A stretch of DNA of 64,000 nucleotides from Syngnathus acus. Taxonomy: Eukaryota; Chordata; Actinopteri; Syngnathiformes; Syngnathidae. The notes under the pieces were generated by a model that searched no databases, was not told the DNA's origin, and saw nothing but the letters and a program-made list of their open reading frames with translations. This document shows positions 34,201 to 63,961 of this stretch, one piece after another (position 1 is the first letter of the stretch; the number at the start of each line of letters is the position of its first letter). The position numbers and the translations under genes were made by a program. Location of the stretch: NCBI RefSeq assembly GCF_901709675.1, contig NC_051097.1:9218039-9282038 (forward strand), read 5' to 3'.

Positions 34201-36486
34201 AAAACATCTATTTGTATTCCCGCTTACCAAAATTCTTTTCAGCTGCAGGAAAGTGAAAGGGGAATAGAAGTGTGTGTTTTGATAAACAGAAAATAATAAT
34301 CCACAGACGTGTTTGTTGTTGTGGGCGCAGCAATAGGTCCTTGAAAGGCTGTTGAAAAAGTGTCTGGCTTCAAAACATGACCTTGGTCACATCTGGTAAT
34401 GTGAATTAGGTTGTGGATTTGTGGGAATAACAAACCATACACACAGTAAAGCCAGCAAACTCGTTGCCTTAGTCAACATTTTGATAAACTCAACAGAAAC
34501 AGATTTTGCTAGCTACACACATGGTACGAAACTCTAGTGGCCTCGGTACGGTTCCATGCAAACTCTGCCGAGGTTAGCAACAACTCCATCTTCCTTTTCC
34601 AGATGTACATCACCAGTACCATCAAAACCAAGTCTAGCCGCTTGGCCAAGCCTGTCCTCTGTCTCGGGACTCTCTGTTCAGCCTTCCTCACCGGACTCAA
34701 CCGGGTTTCAGAGTACCGGAACCATTGTTCGGACGTGGTGGCTGGATTCATACTGGGATCAGCCGTTGCACTTTTTCTGGTGAGGACAAAAAAAATTCTG
34801 ATCCTGACTTATGTATTTTTCTTTCAAGGTCACAATTGTTTTAAGTCGAGGTGGTCTACCAAAGAGACCCGTAGGGAACCCCGTCCGAATCGAAAACGAT
34901 TTATTCCACAGTCTCAGAGGTTTCTTAGGTGTAATTGCTGTCAGGTGAAGAGAAGAGAGAAGATATAGCGGGAAGACTGACGACACGTTAGCGAAACGGG
35001 AGTCCTACTGGCACCGAGCGTGCTTTTAATCAGGGGATTGGATTGTTCCCTCTGCCAAGGTTTTATCCCACATCCGTCTGTTTGTTCGTCCGTCTGTCAG
35101 CTGCAAAAACTATCAGGCTGATTTGCCTCGGCCGCTGTCAATACGAGTCGACGCCGCACTTGGAGTTCGTCGCAAAGGATTTTTAGCAATTTATTACGTT
35201 CCTTGTCCAATTTTTGGTATTTAGTTCAGACTTGGTGGCGATGTCCAATGTTTAAATTGGATTGTCCGTGTTGCTAACAAATAAGAAATCCAGCTCAGTC
35301 TGGATGACAGGAAAAACAAATTGCTACTAAGATTGTCTCGCATTTTATTCGGGAGCTTTAAAACAAAACACTGTCTGGATAGTTTACTTCAAATGAGCTT
35401 TTTTGCGCAGGATCAGATACAATCTGTCAGTGAGCATCAGGATTAAGATTAAACACAGTGTTTGGAATCACACCGCCAAACCCGCTTGGGTTTATAAAAT
35501 ATTGGTTTTCTTGTTCAGATCTAATCAAAGAGACATTTTCGTATCTTATCCGAGGAGCAAAGGTGTTTTCTGCTTCATGTTCTGAGACCAAGTTTGGTTA
35601 TGAGATTTCCACTCTACGTTTAAAAAATGTCAAATTTCCTTTCTCTCATTTTAACTTTATTCCTAGAGAGTTTCGACAACCTCAGATGTGTGAAATATTG
35701 AAATGAATTCAGCGAAATGACATTGTTGAAGACTAACTGACGACTCTGCTACAACGCACTGCACAACTGGACCAAACTTTCTCTGGGCTTATTACTTTCG
35801 ATTTTACCGTAATTAAAAACATGGCTTGGGAATATGGCCAATTATTAACTACTGGCACTGTTTTAAGAACATTACAAATTAGCCAAGCTGTTTACAAAAT
35901 TCCCCAATCCAACAGAGTCTCCCTAAACGCATTAAATTTTCTATAAAATCCTTCTAAATACTCTCAGGTGGACTCGTACAGTTTGTATGACTTGTTTCCC
36001 CCGTTCCATATTTATTGTCGATTGGGCGACAGGGCGTGTGCGTGGTGAACAACTTCAAAGGCGTCCACGGCGCCACGACCAAACAGAAGAGCGAAGATTA
36101 CCGCGGCCTCCCCCTGATGACTTTCCCTCGCGTCGAAAGTCCCCTGGAGACCCTCAGTGCACAGGTACAACCTCGAAGTTTTTTGGAATAATTGGCAGAA
36201 TTCCCTCTAGGCTTTTTTTCTCCTCTTTCTTTCTTTACAAATGACTCATCAACAAAGCATGAATGTTTGCATGCACCTTGTCCTCGTCTCCCTGAATGAA
36301 ACGCTAACAGAAGGTCCTGACACTTGCCTGATGATGTTTTCCCTCTTTCCATTCACCACGACCCCTTTCCACATTTCTCCCAATTCCTTTTCTTGTCCTT
36401 AAACCCCCCCCCCTCCCCTTTTTTTACCCTCCTGCTATCACATCCATTTTCAGAACCACTCGGCATCAATGACGGAGGTCACATGA
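25233..36486 (+). CDS. plppr1: plppr1, phospholipid phosphatase-related protein 1 (PRG-3), complete
   Basis: PLPPR1 is a six-pass membrane protein of the lipid phosphate phosphatase superfamily without established phosphatase activity; in neurons it promotes filopodia and neurite growth. Exons 25233-25292, 28948-29136, 32319-32451, 33811-34061, 34603-34779, 36033-36164 and 36454-36486 join in frame to 324 residues (human about 325). Matches by known sequence: RSYSIIPCFIFVE at residues 8-20, GTVLLAYY, QGFFC, LMKPYPGTEE, STRESL, GECCYLNPL-type loop, GVFAFGLFATDIFVNAGQVV at 128-147, FLTVCKPNYT with an N-glycosylation site (N162), SRLAKPVLCLGTLC, SEYRNHCSDV in exon 5, and the invariant C-terminus NHSASMTEVT. 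Residue 199 is Asp where the PSKH motif normally has His. Convergent with grin3a. Confidence 0.97.
25833..26222. repeat. local duplication inside plppr1 intron, with family C ends
   Basis: A block beginning CATAAAATGTACTATATTC occurs at 25874-25993 and again at 26108-26222 (offset 234) with a few substitutions and small indels. GTCAATGGCAGTGAATGA precedes both at about 25836 and 26004. Confidence 0.85.
27804..27820 (-). promoter_or_regulatory. strong CTCF-like motif (minus orientation)
   Basis: CTGCCCCCTGGTGGCCG is the reverse complement of GCCACCAGGGGGCAG, matching the vertebrate CTCF core at nearly every position. Confidence 0.5.
28948..29136 (+). CDS. plppr1: plppr1 coding exon 2
   Basis: Acceptor CTTCCAG and donor GTGAGT; 63 codons, phase 0. 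Contains the first transmembrane segment (LVIMSGTVLLAYYMECTD) and the extracellular loop with LMKPYPGTEE, then the start of TM2. Confidence 0.97.
29137..32318 (+). other. plppr1 intron 3
   Basis: AT-rich, no gene seen. It contains a CTCF-like motif at 30356-30370 and a degenerate CCATCCAATTTATATAGCAC tail (about 29194-29215) of the kind left by LINE-related repeats. Confidence 0.5.
30356..30370 (+). promoter_or_regulatory. strong CTCF-like motif (plus orientation)
   Basis: CCACTAGAGGGCAGT matches the CTCF core consensus. Opposite orientation to the 27.8-kb site. Confidence 0.5.
32319..32451 (+). CDS. plppr1: plppr1 coding exon 3
   Basis: Acceptor GTCTGTAG and donor GTAAAT; 133 nt, ending in phase 1. 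Encodes IFVGELSMYAMKSTRESLLS and the conserved CCYLNPLIRRVIRF segment. Confidence 0.97.
32452..33810 (+). other. plppr1 intron 4
   Basis: AT-rich with A-rich runs near 33,300. It has one weaker CTCF-like motif (32823-32840, CAGCTGCCCCCTGTTGCA). No gene seen. Confidence 0.45.
33811..34061 (+). CDS. plppr1: plppr1 coding exon 4 (core loop, PSKD variant)
   Basis: Acceptor CATCCATAG and donor GTGAGT; 251 nt, phase 1 to 0. Encodes TM3, CKPNYTGTEC, HQFINNGNVCSG and ARRSFPSKDASLS. Codon GAC at 34023-34025 replaces the His codon expected in the C2-like motif. Confidence 0.97.
34603..34779 (+). CDS. plppr1: plppr1 coding exon 5
   Basis: Acceptor CTTTTCCAG and donor GTGAGG; 59 codons, phase 0. Encodes MYITSTIKTKSSRLAKPVLC, TM5, the C3-like motif RVSEYRNHCSDV with its His and Asp kept, and TM6. 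Confidence 0.97.
34780..36032 (+). other. plppr1 intron 6
   Basis: 1.25-kb AT-rich intron. Open frames inside it lack splice support or similarity. The neighbouring introns 34062-34602 (541 nt) and 36165-36453 (289 nt) are likewise without features. Confidence 0.5.
36033..36164 (+). CDS. plppr1: plppr1 coding exon 6
   Basis: The acceptor GGGCGACAG has a weak pyrimidine tract; the donor is GTACAA. 44 codons, phase 0. Encodes the cytosolic tail GVCVVNNFKGVHG through PLMTFPRVESPLETLSAQ. Confidence 0.95.
36454..36486 (+). CDS. plppr1: plppr1 terminal coding exon
   Basis: The acceptor CATTTTCAG is followed by NHSASMTEVT and TGA, the C-terminal peptide known from human PLPPR1. It is too short to stand out as an ORF. 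Confidence 0.96.
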   Translation, partial: NHSASMTEVT

Positions 36487-37571
36487 CTAAGGGGGCAGCA
36501 CCGGGTCACGTTTGCGTCTCCGCAGCACTTCCAGACACAATGACAAGGACGCATGTCACGTGGCTCCGATTGCTTACCAAAACCAAACATATTTGTCTCG
36601 TTCATTCCTCCCTTCCCCATCGGAGGGGGGACCAAATCCACCGTGTTTGTAATGGGCATCGGTATTACAAAGCAAACTCAAGCACAGATTGTTTTCTTCA
36701 TAACAACTCATTGCAACACGGGGCATTTATGTTCCTCCCAGATGTTCTGTTTTTGATTGGACGAGGGTGTTTTGCACATTTTGTATGAGCGATCGCTGTC
36801 GAACCCAGCCTGACGGTGTTCCACACCCCTGTGTCGCATCACATCCCGTCAGGTGACTTCCCCCCCCGTCCCGTCCCCACCTCAGTCTGAAAATGTGCTA
36901 TGAAAAAAGTAGCAATGTTGATGTTGTCATTCTGTGATGTTTGTCATTTGTACAGAAAAAAAAGAAAGAGATAGAATTCTTCTTTCCATGACGCCTGAAT
37001 ATGAATTGACCGTGTCGGGTCGAAATTTTGTAAAGATTTTGGTTAATCGATCCTTTTGGACCTGTCTGCCTGCTGTAAACGTCGACGTGTTTCGATATCG
37101 GTCAGACACATCAACCACGTGTGAGACGCTACACGGTGTATCCAGATTCATTGTTTTGCTGTTCGGAATTTCTTCTCAGAGAGGTTCTACATGGCGAGCC
37201 TGTGCCAGACCGCTCCAAAATGAAATTTTAGTCTGTACACTGTAGAAATGTGTTTTGGAGGGTTTCTCCAAGGTCTGGCTAGCTAACGACCTTGGCTAGC
37301 TAACAACGTGAACCAGGCTAACGACCTTCTTCACCTTTCCTCCTTGAGGTATCCCTCCCCCACCCACCAGTGGATTGTGATGCAATGTTGTGACTCCATT
37401 TCCTATTGGAAGAAAACGCCCAGCATGAAGAGAGAAGTCAAGATGTTTTATAAATATTCATGATTTGAATGATAACATTGTGATGATACTTGCCATTTTA
37501 TCATATGTTGGAAAAGAAATGTTTTCAGTTCAAATGCTGCATAATATTTTATTTTCTCGGTTTGTTCTCAA

Positions 37572-37577
37572 ATTAAA
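37572..37577 (+). terminator. plppr1: candidate plppr1 polyadenylation signal (ATTAAA)
   Basis: ATTAAA about 1.1 kb after the stop is followed within 40 bases by a GT/T-rich stretch. It is the best-placed signal noticed before the repeat at 37654. Confidence 0.35.
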
Positions 37578-37653
37578 TAGTCGGTAGCAACGAAGAGGTC
37601 TCCTGAGTGTATTTTTCCCCTGACTTATACTCCATGGTTTACATTATTTAGAT

Positions 37654-37745
37654 CATAGGTGTCAAACTCAAGGCCCGGGGGCCAGAAATGGACCGCCACA
37701 TCATTTTATGCGTCCCGCAAAGACAAATTGTGCATCGACGAAGTT
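37654..37745 (+). repeat. dispersed repeat family B, copy 1 (GGTGTCAAACTCAAGGCC)
   Basis: ATAGGTGTCAAACTCAAGGC, then a CCGCCACATCATTTTATG block. The same arrangement recurs at 61718-61800 and, inverted, at the right end of 60497-60771. The GGTGTCAAACTC terminus is typical of hAT-type non-autonomous elements in fish. Confidence 0.65.
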
Positions 37746-39311
37746 AATTTCGACAAGTTTTTCTGTTTTAAATTCTACTGTCAGTAAAATTTTAAATGGT
37801 CCTTAACTTAATAGCGGCGATTTTTCTAAAGTTCTAGGCGTCACAGTCTTGGTTGAAGTAAACGGGAAAGAGAGATAATATTGGCAGGAGCAACGTGTCG
37901 TCGCGTGGAAATGTGTTGACCAATTCCCAGCCTGAAGAGAAGCGCTAATAGACTTTGAACTTAATAGCATGCCGCACAGAAGAACAAGACGTTGAAGGAA
38001 CACAATCCGGTAGAGTCCCAAAAAAATATTGACTTGTTGCTAGCAAACAAACCTTGACTTTGTTTTCCTTATTCCTTATTTTCAGTGCTTTCTTCTTCAA
38101 TCGACGTTCCTCAGACAGTAGGAGCACAAGATGGGTGACCTGACACTTTGTTTTGTTTTGAGTTAAGTCATTCTGTCACGGCCTTATCAACCTTAGTGAC
38201 GTTCACGTCAGCACAAAACAGAACTCTCTGTCTCGCTCTCTCTCCGATTCACAAAGAAAGCTGGCGGCCGTTCCAATGCACTTCTGCTCGGTCAGGTATT
38301 CATTTCAACGGTGACAGTCGGCGCTTACCGCATTAGACACACTGATGAAATATAAGAGCTTGTTTGTGTGTGTCGCAGTCCTTGGCTTTTCCCAGACTGC
38401 CTCCTTTGTCTATATCGTTCTCTCCAAGCAATGTAAGTGAGGGATAGTGCAAGGATCAAATATTGGTTATATTGCCGGCGGTGATGTTTGAAACTATAAT
38501 GGAGTCTTTTTTTTTTAGATTGAAAAGCATGCGTAGCTGTAGGTGAATCTCAGTGGTCCTTGAAAAATAATCCTCACGAATAAATATTACAAGAATGCAG
38601 TCGACAGTGCTCTTGTTTGATAAATAATTTTGTGATCATTATAAGTGCAAACGAGAGAGGTCGGTCTTTAATGACAGAACTCAAACGTTGAACAGCAAAG
38701 GTGAAACAGATTTCATTACAGGGAGATGACTTCAGTTGTGAATGTTAAACAAATATGTCAGAGGTGGTTTGTGTCAGATGTTCACAATGCACTAAACAAT
38801 TTAGACTGTTTCATGTTATGATACTTTTTGAGCTTCTTTTTAGCAAGACAGAACAAATAACTGATCTCCAATGCCAGGGGGAGACAAGTTCGGTCTTAGA
38901 GAGAGTTTTCCTTCTTCACACACCTAATTCTAATGATCAGGGTCGTTCTCAAGCTTCTACAGAATTTGCTGATGAGGTGAAATTTGGAATCAAGTATGCT
39001 GCAGCGGGAAGACCTGGAAAACTCAGAATAGATCATGACCAGAAAACGAGACTCAAACCAATAGATTCATAACCCCAAAGAAGTCATTGGTAAACAAATT
39101 CAGGTTTCATTAGGATCTAAGGGACACCAAGACTTAAGGGCTGGGTTCAAGCTCAGGTCATGGCAACTTTGGCTGAGCTGTAACATAAGACTCGGGTGAT
39201 TTGGCCCATTAGGCTTAAATACCTATGGGTCTTCATATCTGGGATGGGGTTTATCACCACTGCAAAGCAAATGTGCTCCCTTGAAGAGGCGAGGCTTAGA
39301 GGTGGAAGGCG

Positions 39312-39338
39312 CCAGAGAGAGAGAGAGAGAGAGAGAGA
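39312..39338. repeat. (GA)n microsatellite
   Basis: A run of about 13 GA units just downstream of the grin3a stop, within its likely 3' UTR. Confidence 0.9.
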
Positions 39339-39672
39339 AGGAAGCAGTAGGGAAGCGATGAAAGAAAATGAAGGTAATGAGAGGCAGGGAAGGGAAATGG
39401 TTTACACAGCTCACCACAAATTGCAACAAGCGAGGAAGGACTGACTTGGTGCTCGGTACTGTTCACGACTCCCCGTTAAATGCAATTCACAGGTCAAGAA
39501 ATGGTCGATTGATTCTGTTGGGATAGATTCAGACCAAATGGAAGGATTCAGTCCAGCGTTCTGGAATCCTCCTGGGCCTCATAACATCGTTCGTCTGTAA
39601 ATGCCTTAGTTGCATCTTCTTCTAGGACCACCACATGAGGGAAGTTGGCCCTTGACAGATTGGGAAAATGTT

Positions 39673-57406
<17,734 letters not shown>

Positions 57407-57408
57407 CT

Positions 57409-57663
57409 TTAACGTCCCCAAACCATAACCGGATCCCCACAGATCGGCCCAATGCGGGGGCCGCTCCTTTGGTGCCCCTCCCGGGCCCCACGGCGTGGCC
57501 CTCGTGATGCGCTCAAATCAACCGCAGCCCCGAATCCAGCTTCGCTTCCACGTCCAGAGGCCGGTCCAGCTCCCGGCAAAGTTGCGCGTTCCTCCACAGA
57601 CTCGAACAACAGGCAGGCGCCGCGCGCAGGCAAGTAAATATCCCCCAAAGTGCCGTTTTTCAT
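57409..57663 (-). promoter_or_regulatory. grin3a: grin3a 5' leader with upstream ORF ending 2 nt before ATG
   Basis: CpG-rich minus-strand leader. An ATG at 57663 opens 84 codons ending at TAA 57411-57409; a nested in-frame ATG at 57426 gives a five-codon version. The stop is separated from the GluN3A ATG (57406) by two bases. Presence in the mRNA depends on the unmapped start site. Confidence 0.45.
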
Positions 57664-60496
57664 CTCAACAGATTGCCATCATTCAAGCCTAACGCGAGGG
57701 AACAGGTTGTGCCATTAAATGACATCTTCACGTATTGGACGCGAGGAAAGAGAAAAAAGAGGACGATATGAAGACAAAAAATGTCCACTGCGCATTAATA
57801 AACATATTCCAAAAGAGTGGAAGCCCCTTTTTGGCTTGTTGGCACAGAATGAAAAATAGCCCATTTTAATCCAAAGCGCAGGCGCTTCAATAACCTCACC
57901 AGGTATTAGAAAAGATGGACATAAAAAAAAAAAAGAAGACATTTCCCACTTTGCTGAGCGTGTGTTGACAGGTTCGAGTCCACGTCAAATACTGCCACCG
58001 CTGCCGGCACGAGAGCGCAGTGGGTTGGCTCTCATTGCGAGGAGGTTTAACCCTCTACTGGCTTTACCCCCACATTCCACACCTCACTTGTGTCGGAGAA
58101 GAGCCGAAAATGAGACCAAAGTATTGGGACACGCGGTCATGACGCATACAGTCAATTGCTTTCTTGCGCTATTCAGTGAGAAACGTTTGTCCATTGTTAA
58201 AATAACGAATTATGTCATTAATTATGATTTCCGTGTTTTATTTTAGAATGTGATTATGTCTAATTTATCAGAATAGAATAAACCTAACAAAATAAACGGA
58301 ATGATGAAGGGTCATGTACCAAAGTCGTTTTGTCCAAATTATTTTAGTATTTTTAAATTGACTCGCTGTTTTCTGTTTTACAATCTTAAAATGACTGATA
58401 TAAAATTTCAATATTATTACTTTTAATTTAATCACATTAGCTGGTGCTTAATTGAACCTCTATGTATATATGTTGCAAAAAGTAGGTCATTTATATGTCC
58501 CAAAAAAAAAAAATCCCATTTAACCAGCATCAAAATGTAACCTGTGTTGATAGACCGCCTTGAAATAAAAGACACTAATAGGGACAGTGATCCTGAAGGA
58601 CGAACAGAAGGGGCAAATGTCTTTTAGGCAACAGGTGATCTAGAATGCGTGCACAACATGAACATCAAAGTCAAATGGGTTGTCATGTCTGGCGGGGAGA
58701 GTGACATGTTATGTCACGCATTACGTCCCTGCTGCAGGCACTGTTCGGACCATCTAACCTCTACACCGAATGCAATTTCTGAACTCAAGCGGTGGGCGAA
58801 ATAGTCCAGTTATGACACAACTACGGCTCCATGTGATGATGATTGCTCTCTGATAATTGAAACAATAATTTCTTGATGACCGTAACCTCTGATCAGGGCA
58901 TCCCTACTATTTATTATACTGTTAGGCTAGTAAGTTTTAGTGCGCTCGACCGATCGCTACAGGTGCCTGGAATGAGTCGGGAATGTTGGCGAGCAGCCAG
59001 ATTTAACAGTTGCTGCCAGTGCAAGAGTTCTTTGTCAGACTGTCAAAAGCCGCCTAAGGGCAGCCATTCTCCTGGCCGGCCGCTGAGGGAAGTGACCAAA
59101 CGTTGCTGGCACTGGCGTTAATGCTTTGAAGACCATCTGGAGGGGACTTACCAAGACCAGAAGACTAAGCGGGAAGAACCGCTCTGCGAAGATCGAAGGC
59201 CGCATATGAAGGCGCATTTTACGAGCTTTGTGTGGGGAAGTATAAACTCGAAAATCCGAGGTGGGTGTTTGGCGACAAAAAAGGATGTCAAGAAATGTCT
59301 TCCGCTTATCTAGTCACTGCCTTACTTTTTGTTTTCCCTGTTAATCCTTTAAACATTTCCAGGTATTTTGTCGTCTGTGATGTAGCGGTCACCCATTTTA
59401 ATCCTACCGCCACCCAATTTTAATCTCACATCCGACTAGCCATTGCTCTCTTTTTTTTATCCCTGTTTCAGGTTTATGACCTTTTTTGGTTCAGAATTCT
59501 ATTAAATCCACTAGGCGGTTACATTTGTCTAATCTGGCCTTTTTTTAATAACCTTTTCGATTTTACACACTCGTTCTCCTGTAAATTGACTTTACGGGGA
59601 CCTCTGTAACATACCACAAACATTTTTGGGGACTCTAACATCTGATTTATTTGGGTTTTTAAACATGGGGAAAAGAACTGCATATGAAAAAAAAACATAA
59701 AAAACAGCCAGTACTGGCAAAATTCCAATTTAGAGGTTCCTTTGTTTCCGTTTGTTTGTCTCGGTTTACACCAATGAGTTCCCCATCATCCATCTCTCCG
59801 TGTGAGTCCTCTTGCTTTATAGTGAGTATGTTGACCTTTACACCTGCCATCCTAATTCTTCCATGGCTCATTTCCCTCTCCAGTGTCAGGGCTCATGACC
59901 AGATCAAACTTGAAGATGAGGATAAACTTCAAGGTCAGAGTGCGTATCTGTGCATTTGATCACAGCATGGCTCAGCAGAGAACGACACTCAGATCTTTCC
60001 CCGTATCAACAAAGACAGGTCACGGAGTTCTTTGATAGTTCCGTCATGTTCAGGAATAGAGTCCCAGGCTTTAAAAAGGAAAGACATCTACACCGGCCGC
60101 TCATGCTTTTGTATGCATCCTTTCTAAAAGATTGAAATTCAATAGGTCATTCGATGTCTTTGCAGATTAGATATAAATCAATAGCCTGCACAAATATTTG
60201 GACAACTTTGCATCGCATGGAATCCCTAAAACAGTTGAGCCACGGGTAAACACACAGTTTTAATTGCTTAATCCGTTTCATTGGTTAGCTTAACACACAT
60301 AACTTTAAAATGACTTTCGGGCTGCTCGCAACTGAATTTGTCACTGATAATTATCAAATCAAACACTTTCAGATTTTTTGCTTTTTTTTTTTACTTGTAG
60401 TCTAGAGTCGTGTTTGGTGAAAATCAATTGAGAATGACACAGTCCAATCGGATGCAATCACATTTTGATTGCGTATTCAAATTCAAATCTCTAGCT

Positions 60497-60771
60497 CAGG
60501 GATGTCAAACTCATTTTTGTTGCGGGCCGCATCGTAGTCATAATTTGTTTTCCGAGGGCCATTTTGACTGTCAAGGTCGTATACAGTATAGGCTACACAA
60601 CAAACTGATGAATGAACTAGTTTTGAAATAAAAACAGTATTTTAAATACCGTATTTTCCGGACTATAAGGCGCACCTAAAAACCTAAAATTATAATTTAT
60701 CTTCATGGGCTACATAAAATGATGTGACGGGCCATATCTGCCCCCCCGGGCCTTATGTTTAACACCTATCT
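60497..60771. mobile_element. hAT-like non-autonomous element (family B) with family A insert
   Basis: The left end CAGGGATGTCAAACTCATTT and right end GGCCTTATGTTTAACACCTA are imperfect inverted termini, enclosing GCGGGCCGCATC and GACGGGCCATATCTGCC. A family A end (ACCGTATTTTCCGGACTATA) sits inside at 60648-60691. Confidence 0.6.
60648..60691. repeat. family A fragment nested in family B element
   Basis: ACCGTATTTTCCGGACTATA followed by AGGCGCACCTAAAAACC; only one terminus is present. Confidence 0.65.
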
Positions 60772-61717
60772 TGTATGTCTCGTAAGTCAGACAAAAAGTT
60801 CAAAGCATCATCATGCGCACCTCTTATGCAATTGCATGTGTAGCGGATGTTTCTAGCAGGGAAAAAAGGAAATGCTTATATTGACACGGGCCTGTGGTCT
60901 CAGCTCATGCTGACTTTAGCGTTATGCTAATCAGCTCTTCCGCTGGAAATTTAGCACACTGTGCAACACCTTCCTTTTTTTTTTGCACAAATGTTCTTCA
61001 ATTTGGGGAGATGAAAATTACATATATACATATAATATCGGGGGGAGCCAAGAAAGTAATGATTCAATTTGAGAGCATAGCCAAGTGATTGTCGTCATAG
61101 CAACCGAGTCACAAAGCAAAGGATTAGTGGGCAATGGTCTAACCTTCGGCTCGTTCTTCTCCTGCTGAGTGGAAGATATTTGACAAATGAAAATACGTGA
61201 CCTGAACGCATTTTAAAGTCAGGAGCCACTTGAGCGCAGCTGATGATTAGGATAATATATGATAGAGAAAGTGATAGTCTTGCTTTATAGATTCATATTT
61301 TGTGTATGAATATGCTATAAGTAGAACATGTCATTTTGGCCTTGGCCACAGAAACGCCAAGAATTCCGTGACAGTGTTGCAAGGTACTGCTACGTTCATA
61401 TAAATAGCTAATATTAATGGGCCGCGCATCCGCAGTGTCAGCCGGTCCAATGACATCGTGGAGTCTCATATTTCAATGAGCCACTCGAGTCAGCACGTAC
61501 TTTATTTCTCGGGATTTTTCTATTTTTTTTTTTGTTTTGCACAGGCAGAGGATTACTGGCTCTGCAGGATGGCTCCCCCCGTCGAGATAGCCGGCCTGGA
61601 ATCATCACATACACCGTTTCTTTTTTGGAATCCTCATGCCGACATTTCTCTATCACCAGCGGGGCTGCGTCAGCCCTGCTCCAAAATATTCAGGCATTTT
61701 CTTTGTGACTTTTTTTC

Positions 61718-61800
61718 ATAGGTGTCAAACTCAAGGCCGGGGGGGCAAATATGTCCAGCCGCATCATTTTATGTGGACCCCGAGAACAAATCAAATTTAT
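61718..61800 (+). repeat. dispersed repeat family B, copy 3
   Basis: ATAGGTGTCAAACTCAAGGC followed by CCGCATCATTTTATGTGGAC, matching the copy at 37.65 kb. Confidence 0.65.
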
Positions 61801-63961
61801 GTCAGTGCTAAAATTGCAAATTGTTTTCACTTTTGAAAAATAGAGATATTGATAGCATTTTTTACAATTAATTTTTTTTTCGTTTTTTTTTAGACTTGAA
61901 AACTAGTTATTCATCAATTTGCTGTGTAGTCTATACTGCATATAATACGAGGCCTTCATACATTTATTTGGGTTGATAGGAAACTTTTCTGACTCTGAAG
62001 ATACTGAATGTGTTTTTTTGTCGAGATATTAACGGTTGAGTGGATAGAAAAAAATGGTTTCGTTCACCGTCCTCACCTTCAGGCTGTTCAATACCCAGTT
62101 GGGTATTGTAATGCAATCTCATTGCACCTTTAATTGTCCAGATTTTCTAATTTGCCCAAGAAACGAAATAAAAGTTTACGAGTGCTGTGGCGGGGATCAT
62201 TGAACCGCTCATTGGACCACTGTGGCGGTAATCATCTTCTCCTCGCTTGCTATATTCTATAATTAACCTGCTAAAGAAAGCCTCAGACAGCCACTAGAAA
62301 AAGATGGATTGTGCTCATCGTTTTTTTTTTTGGTGGATTGCGTTTAGGCGACATAACAAGATGGCGGATACAAACGTGACAGACATATAACGACTTGCGT
62401 TCAGTCGACCGAAGTTGATTGCCTGACATGTTGGATGTCTACGGAGCACACGGGGGACACTGTTAGGCGGTGTCAATGGGGACGAGTCCAATTACAGCAT
62501 GGAACAGGTGTTGTAAAAAAATATATATATATATATACGTATAAGGCTGGTGTCAATATTGTTGGCGGAATGGGATCCGTGATGACACTATAAAGTTTTT
62601 AATGAATATATCTGAATAACTAAGCTGAAATGATATTTTGTGAAGATGAAAAAAAAATGCGAGAAGACTGAAAACTGGAACATCAGCAAATTGAGTTGTG
62701 CCACGAAAATGACTCTATAATCTATTTTTTTTTGTTCTCGTTCTTGAGCCTCAACATGAAGAACCATTTTTGTTGCACGTGCACCTTTTAAAAGCTGTTT
62801 TTAACCCCGCTCAACTTTAAGGTTAGTCAGCGCACATTATTTTCATTACTTACATTCATGAATAATAATATTAATAAAAAGCTTTTTCCTGTAACACCGT
62901 CTAGAAATATTTCAGAAGTTGAAAGTGGCAACCGAGCCTTTCTGTTTTGGGATGGAAAATCTATCAAATGTGTGCATATCTGGTCGGAATATGAGCATCG
63001 GTGACATTACACAATTATTTTTTTCTATATATGGATTGATCAAATCCATATTTTCTTAAATTTTTAATTATTATAGGTGGATTGACCATATTGTCTATTC
63101 TTATTTCCCGTCCTAGTCACTGCTCACCCTGCTAAAACGTGATTAGAATCTCATTCCACCAGGGCTCTCATTAGGATTTTTAAATGACTTGATTAGGTTT
63201 CCACAACACACACACAAACACACACAGATCTGTGATAATACTGACTGTCTGCAGTTTTCCTCAATCATCATTTACGAAAAAACGAATAATGGCGATTGTA
63301 TCTGATCTAGTCGTATGTTAATTAATATATATCAATTATTCGACATTTGCGCCTTTTATTGTTTCGGTGTTCCCCAACTTTTGGAAAAAATTACGCACCA
63401 CTAAGCAGAAATGTGCCAAAAATGGACATCTGACATCTGGAGCCATGTTAAGTGTGTATCGGGTTAAGTATAATTAGAATGTATGTGTTTTTCAGGTGCT
63501 GTGTGTGTGATTGCATAGTTGCTCAGGTGTCTTTTTCATTTTGTGAGTGTGTTAGTTTGTGCAACTCTTTTTGTGTGTCGTTTTAGAACTCCCAAGTGGC
63601 CAGTCTGCTGTCAGTCACATTGATGCGGCGTGACAGCACATCTTCCTAGATCGAGCCCAGCCAAGAACCTTCTCTCTCTTTCACTTAATGCTGCTTTTTC
63701 TCTCTTCCTGCTTTCTTTCTCCCCCTCCTTTCTTTGTCCTCCCATTTCCATTTGTCTCATCTGTCATTTAGATCCTGCTTTTTCTCACTTCACCTTGCAT
63801 TCTCCATTCAAAGGTATTCAACTCCATGCATAATCAGAGAGGAAAGTCAGGAGGAGGCAATCCATTTGTTTACTTCCTGTGTCTTTGTCACATAATGTCA
63901 ACAAATATAAAAGAACCGTTCTGGTGAAAGACGCTGATCGGCCAAACGCTGACTTCCAGTT

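Larger units (their letters stand above)
36487..39672. other. plppr1 3' UTR and tail-to-tail spacer to grin3a
   Basis: Holds the presumed 3' UTRs of the two convergent genes, a repeat at 37654-37745, short duplicated GGCTAGCTAAC units near 37278-37305 and a GA microsatellite at 39312-39338. No independent gene recognised; an open frame at 38755-39072 has no family features. Confidence 0.5.

Noticed and set aside
25233-36486. Assignment as plppr5 or plppr2
   Set aside because: FAFGLFATDIFVNAGQVVTG and the terminal NHSASMTEVT match PLPPR1 specifically.
38755-39072. 105-codon plus-strand open frame in the plppr1-grin3a spacer
   Set aside because: No recognisable family, no splice or promoter support, and it lies antisense to the likely grin3a 3' UTR.
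57972-57984. GGTTCGAGTCC resembling a tRNA B box
   Set aside because: No A box, acceptor stem or anticodon arm at the right distance upstream; an isolated match.
62089-62108. Perfect hairpin CAATACCCA-GT-TGGGTATTG
   Set aside because: Short isolated palindrome with no neighbouring signal; expected occasionally by chance in 64 kb.
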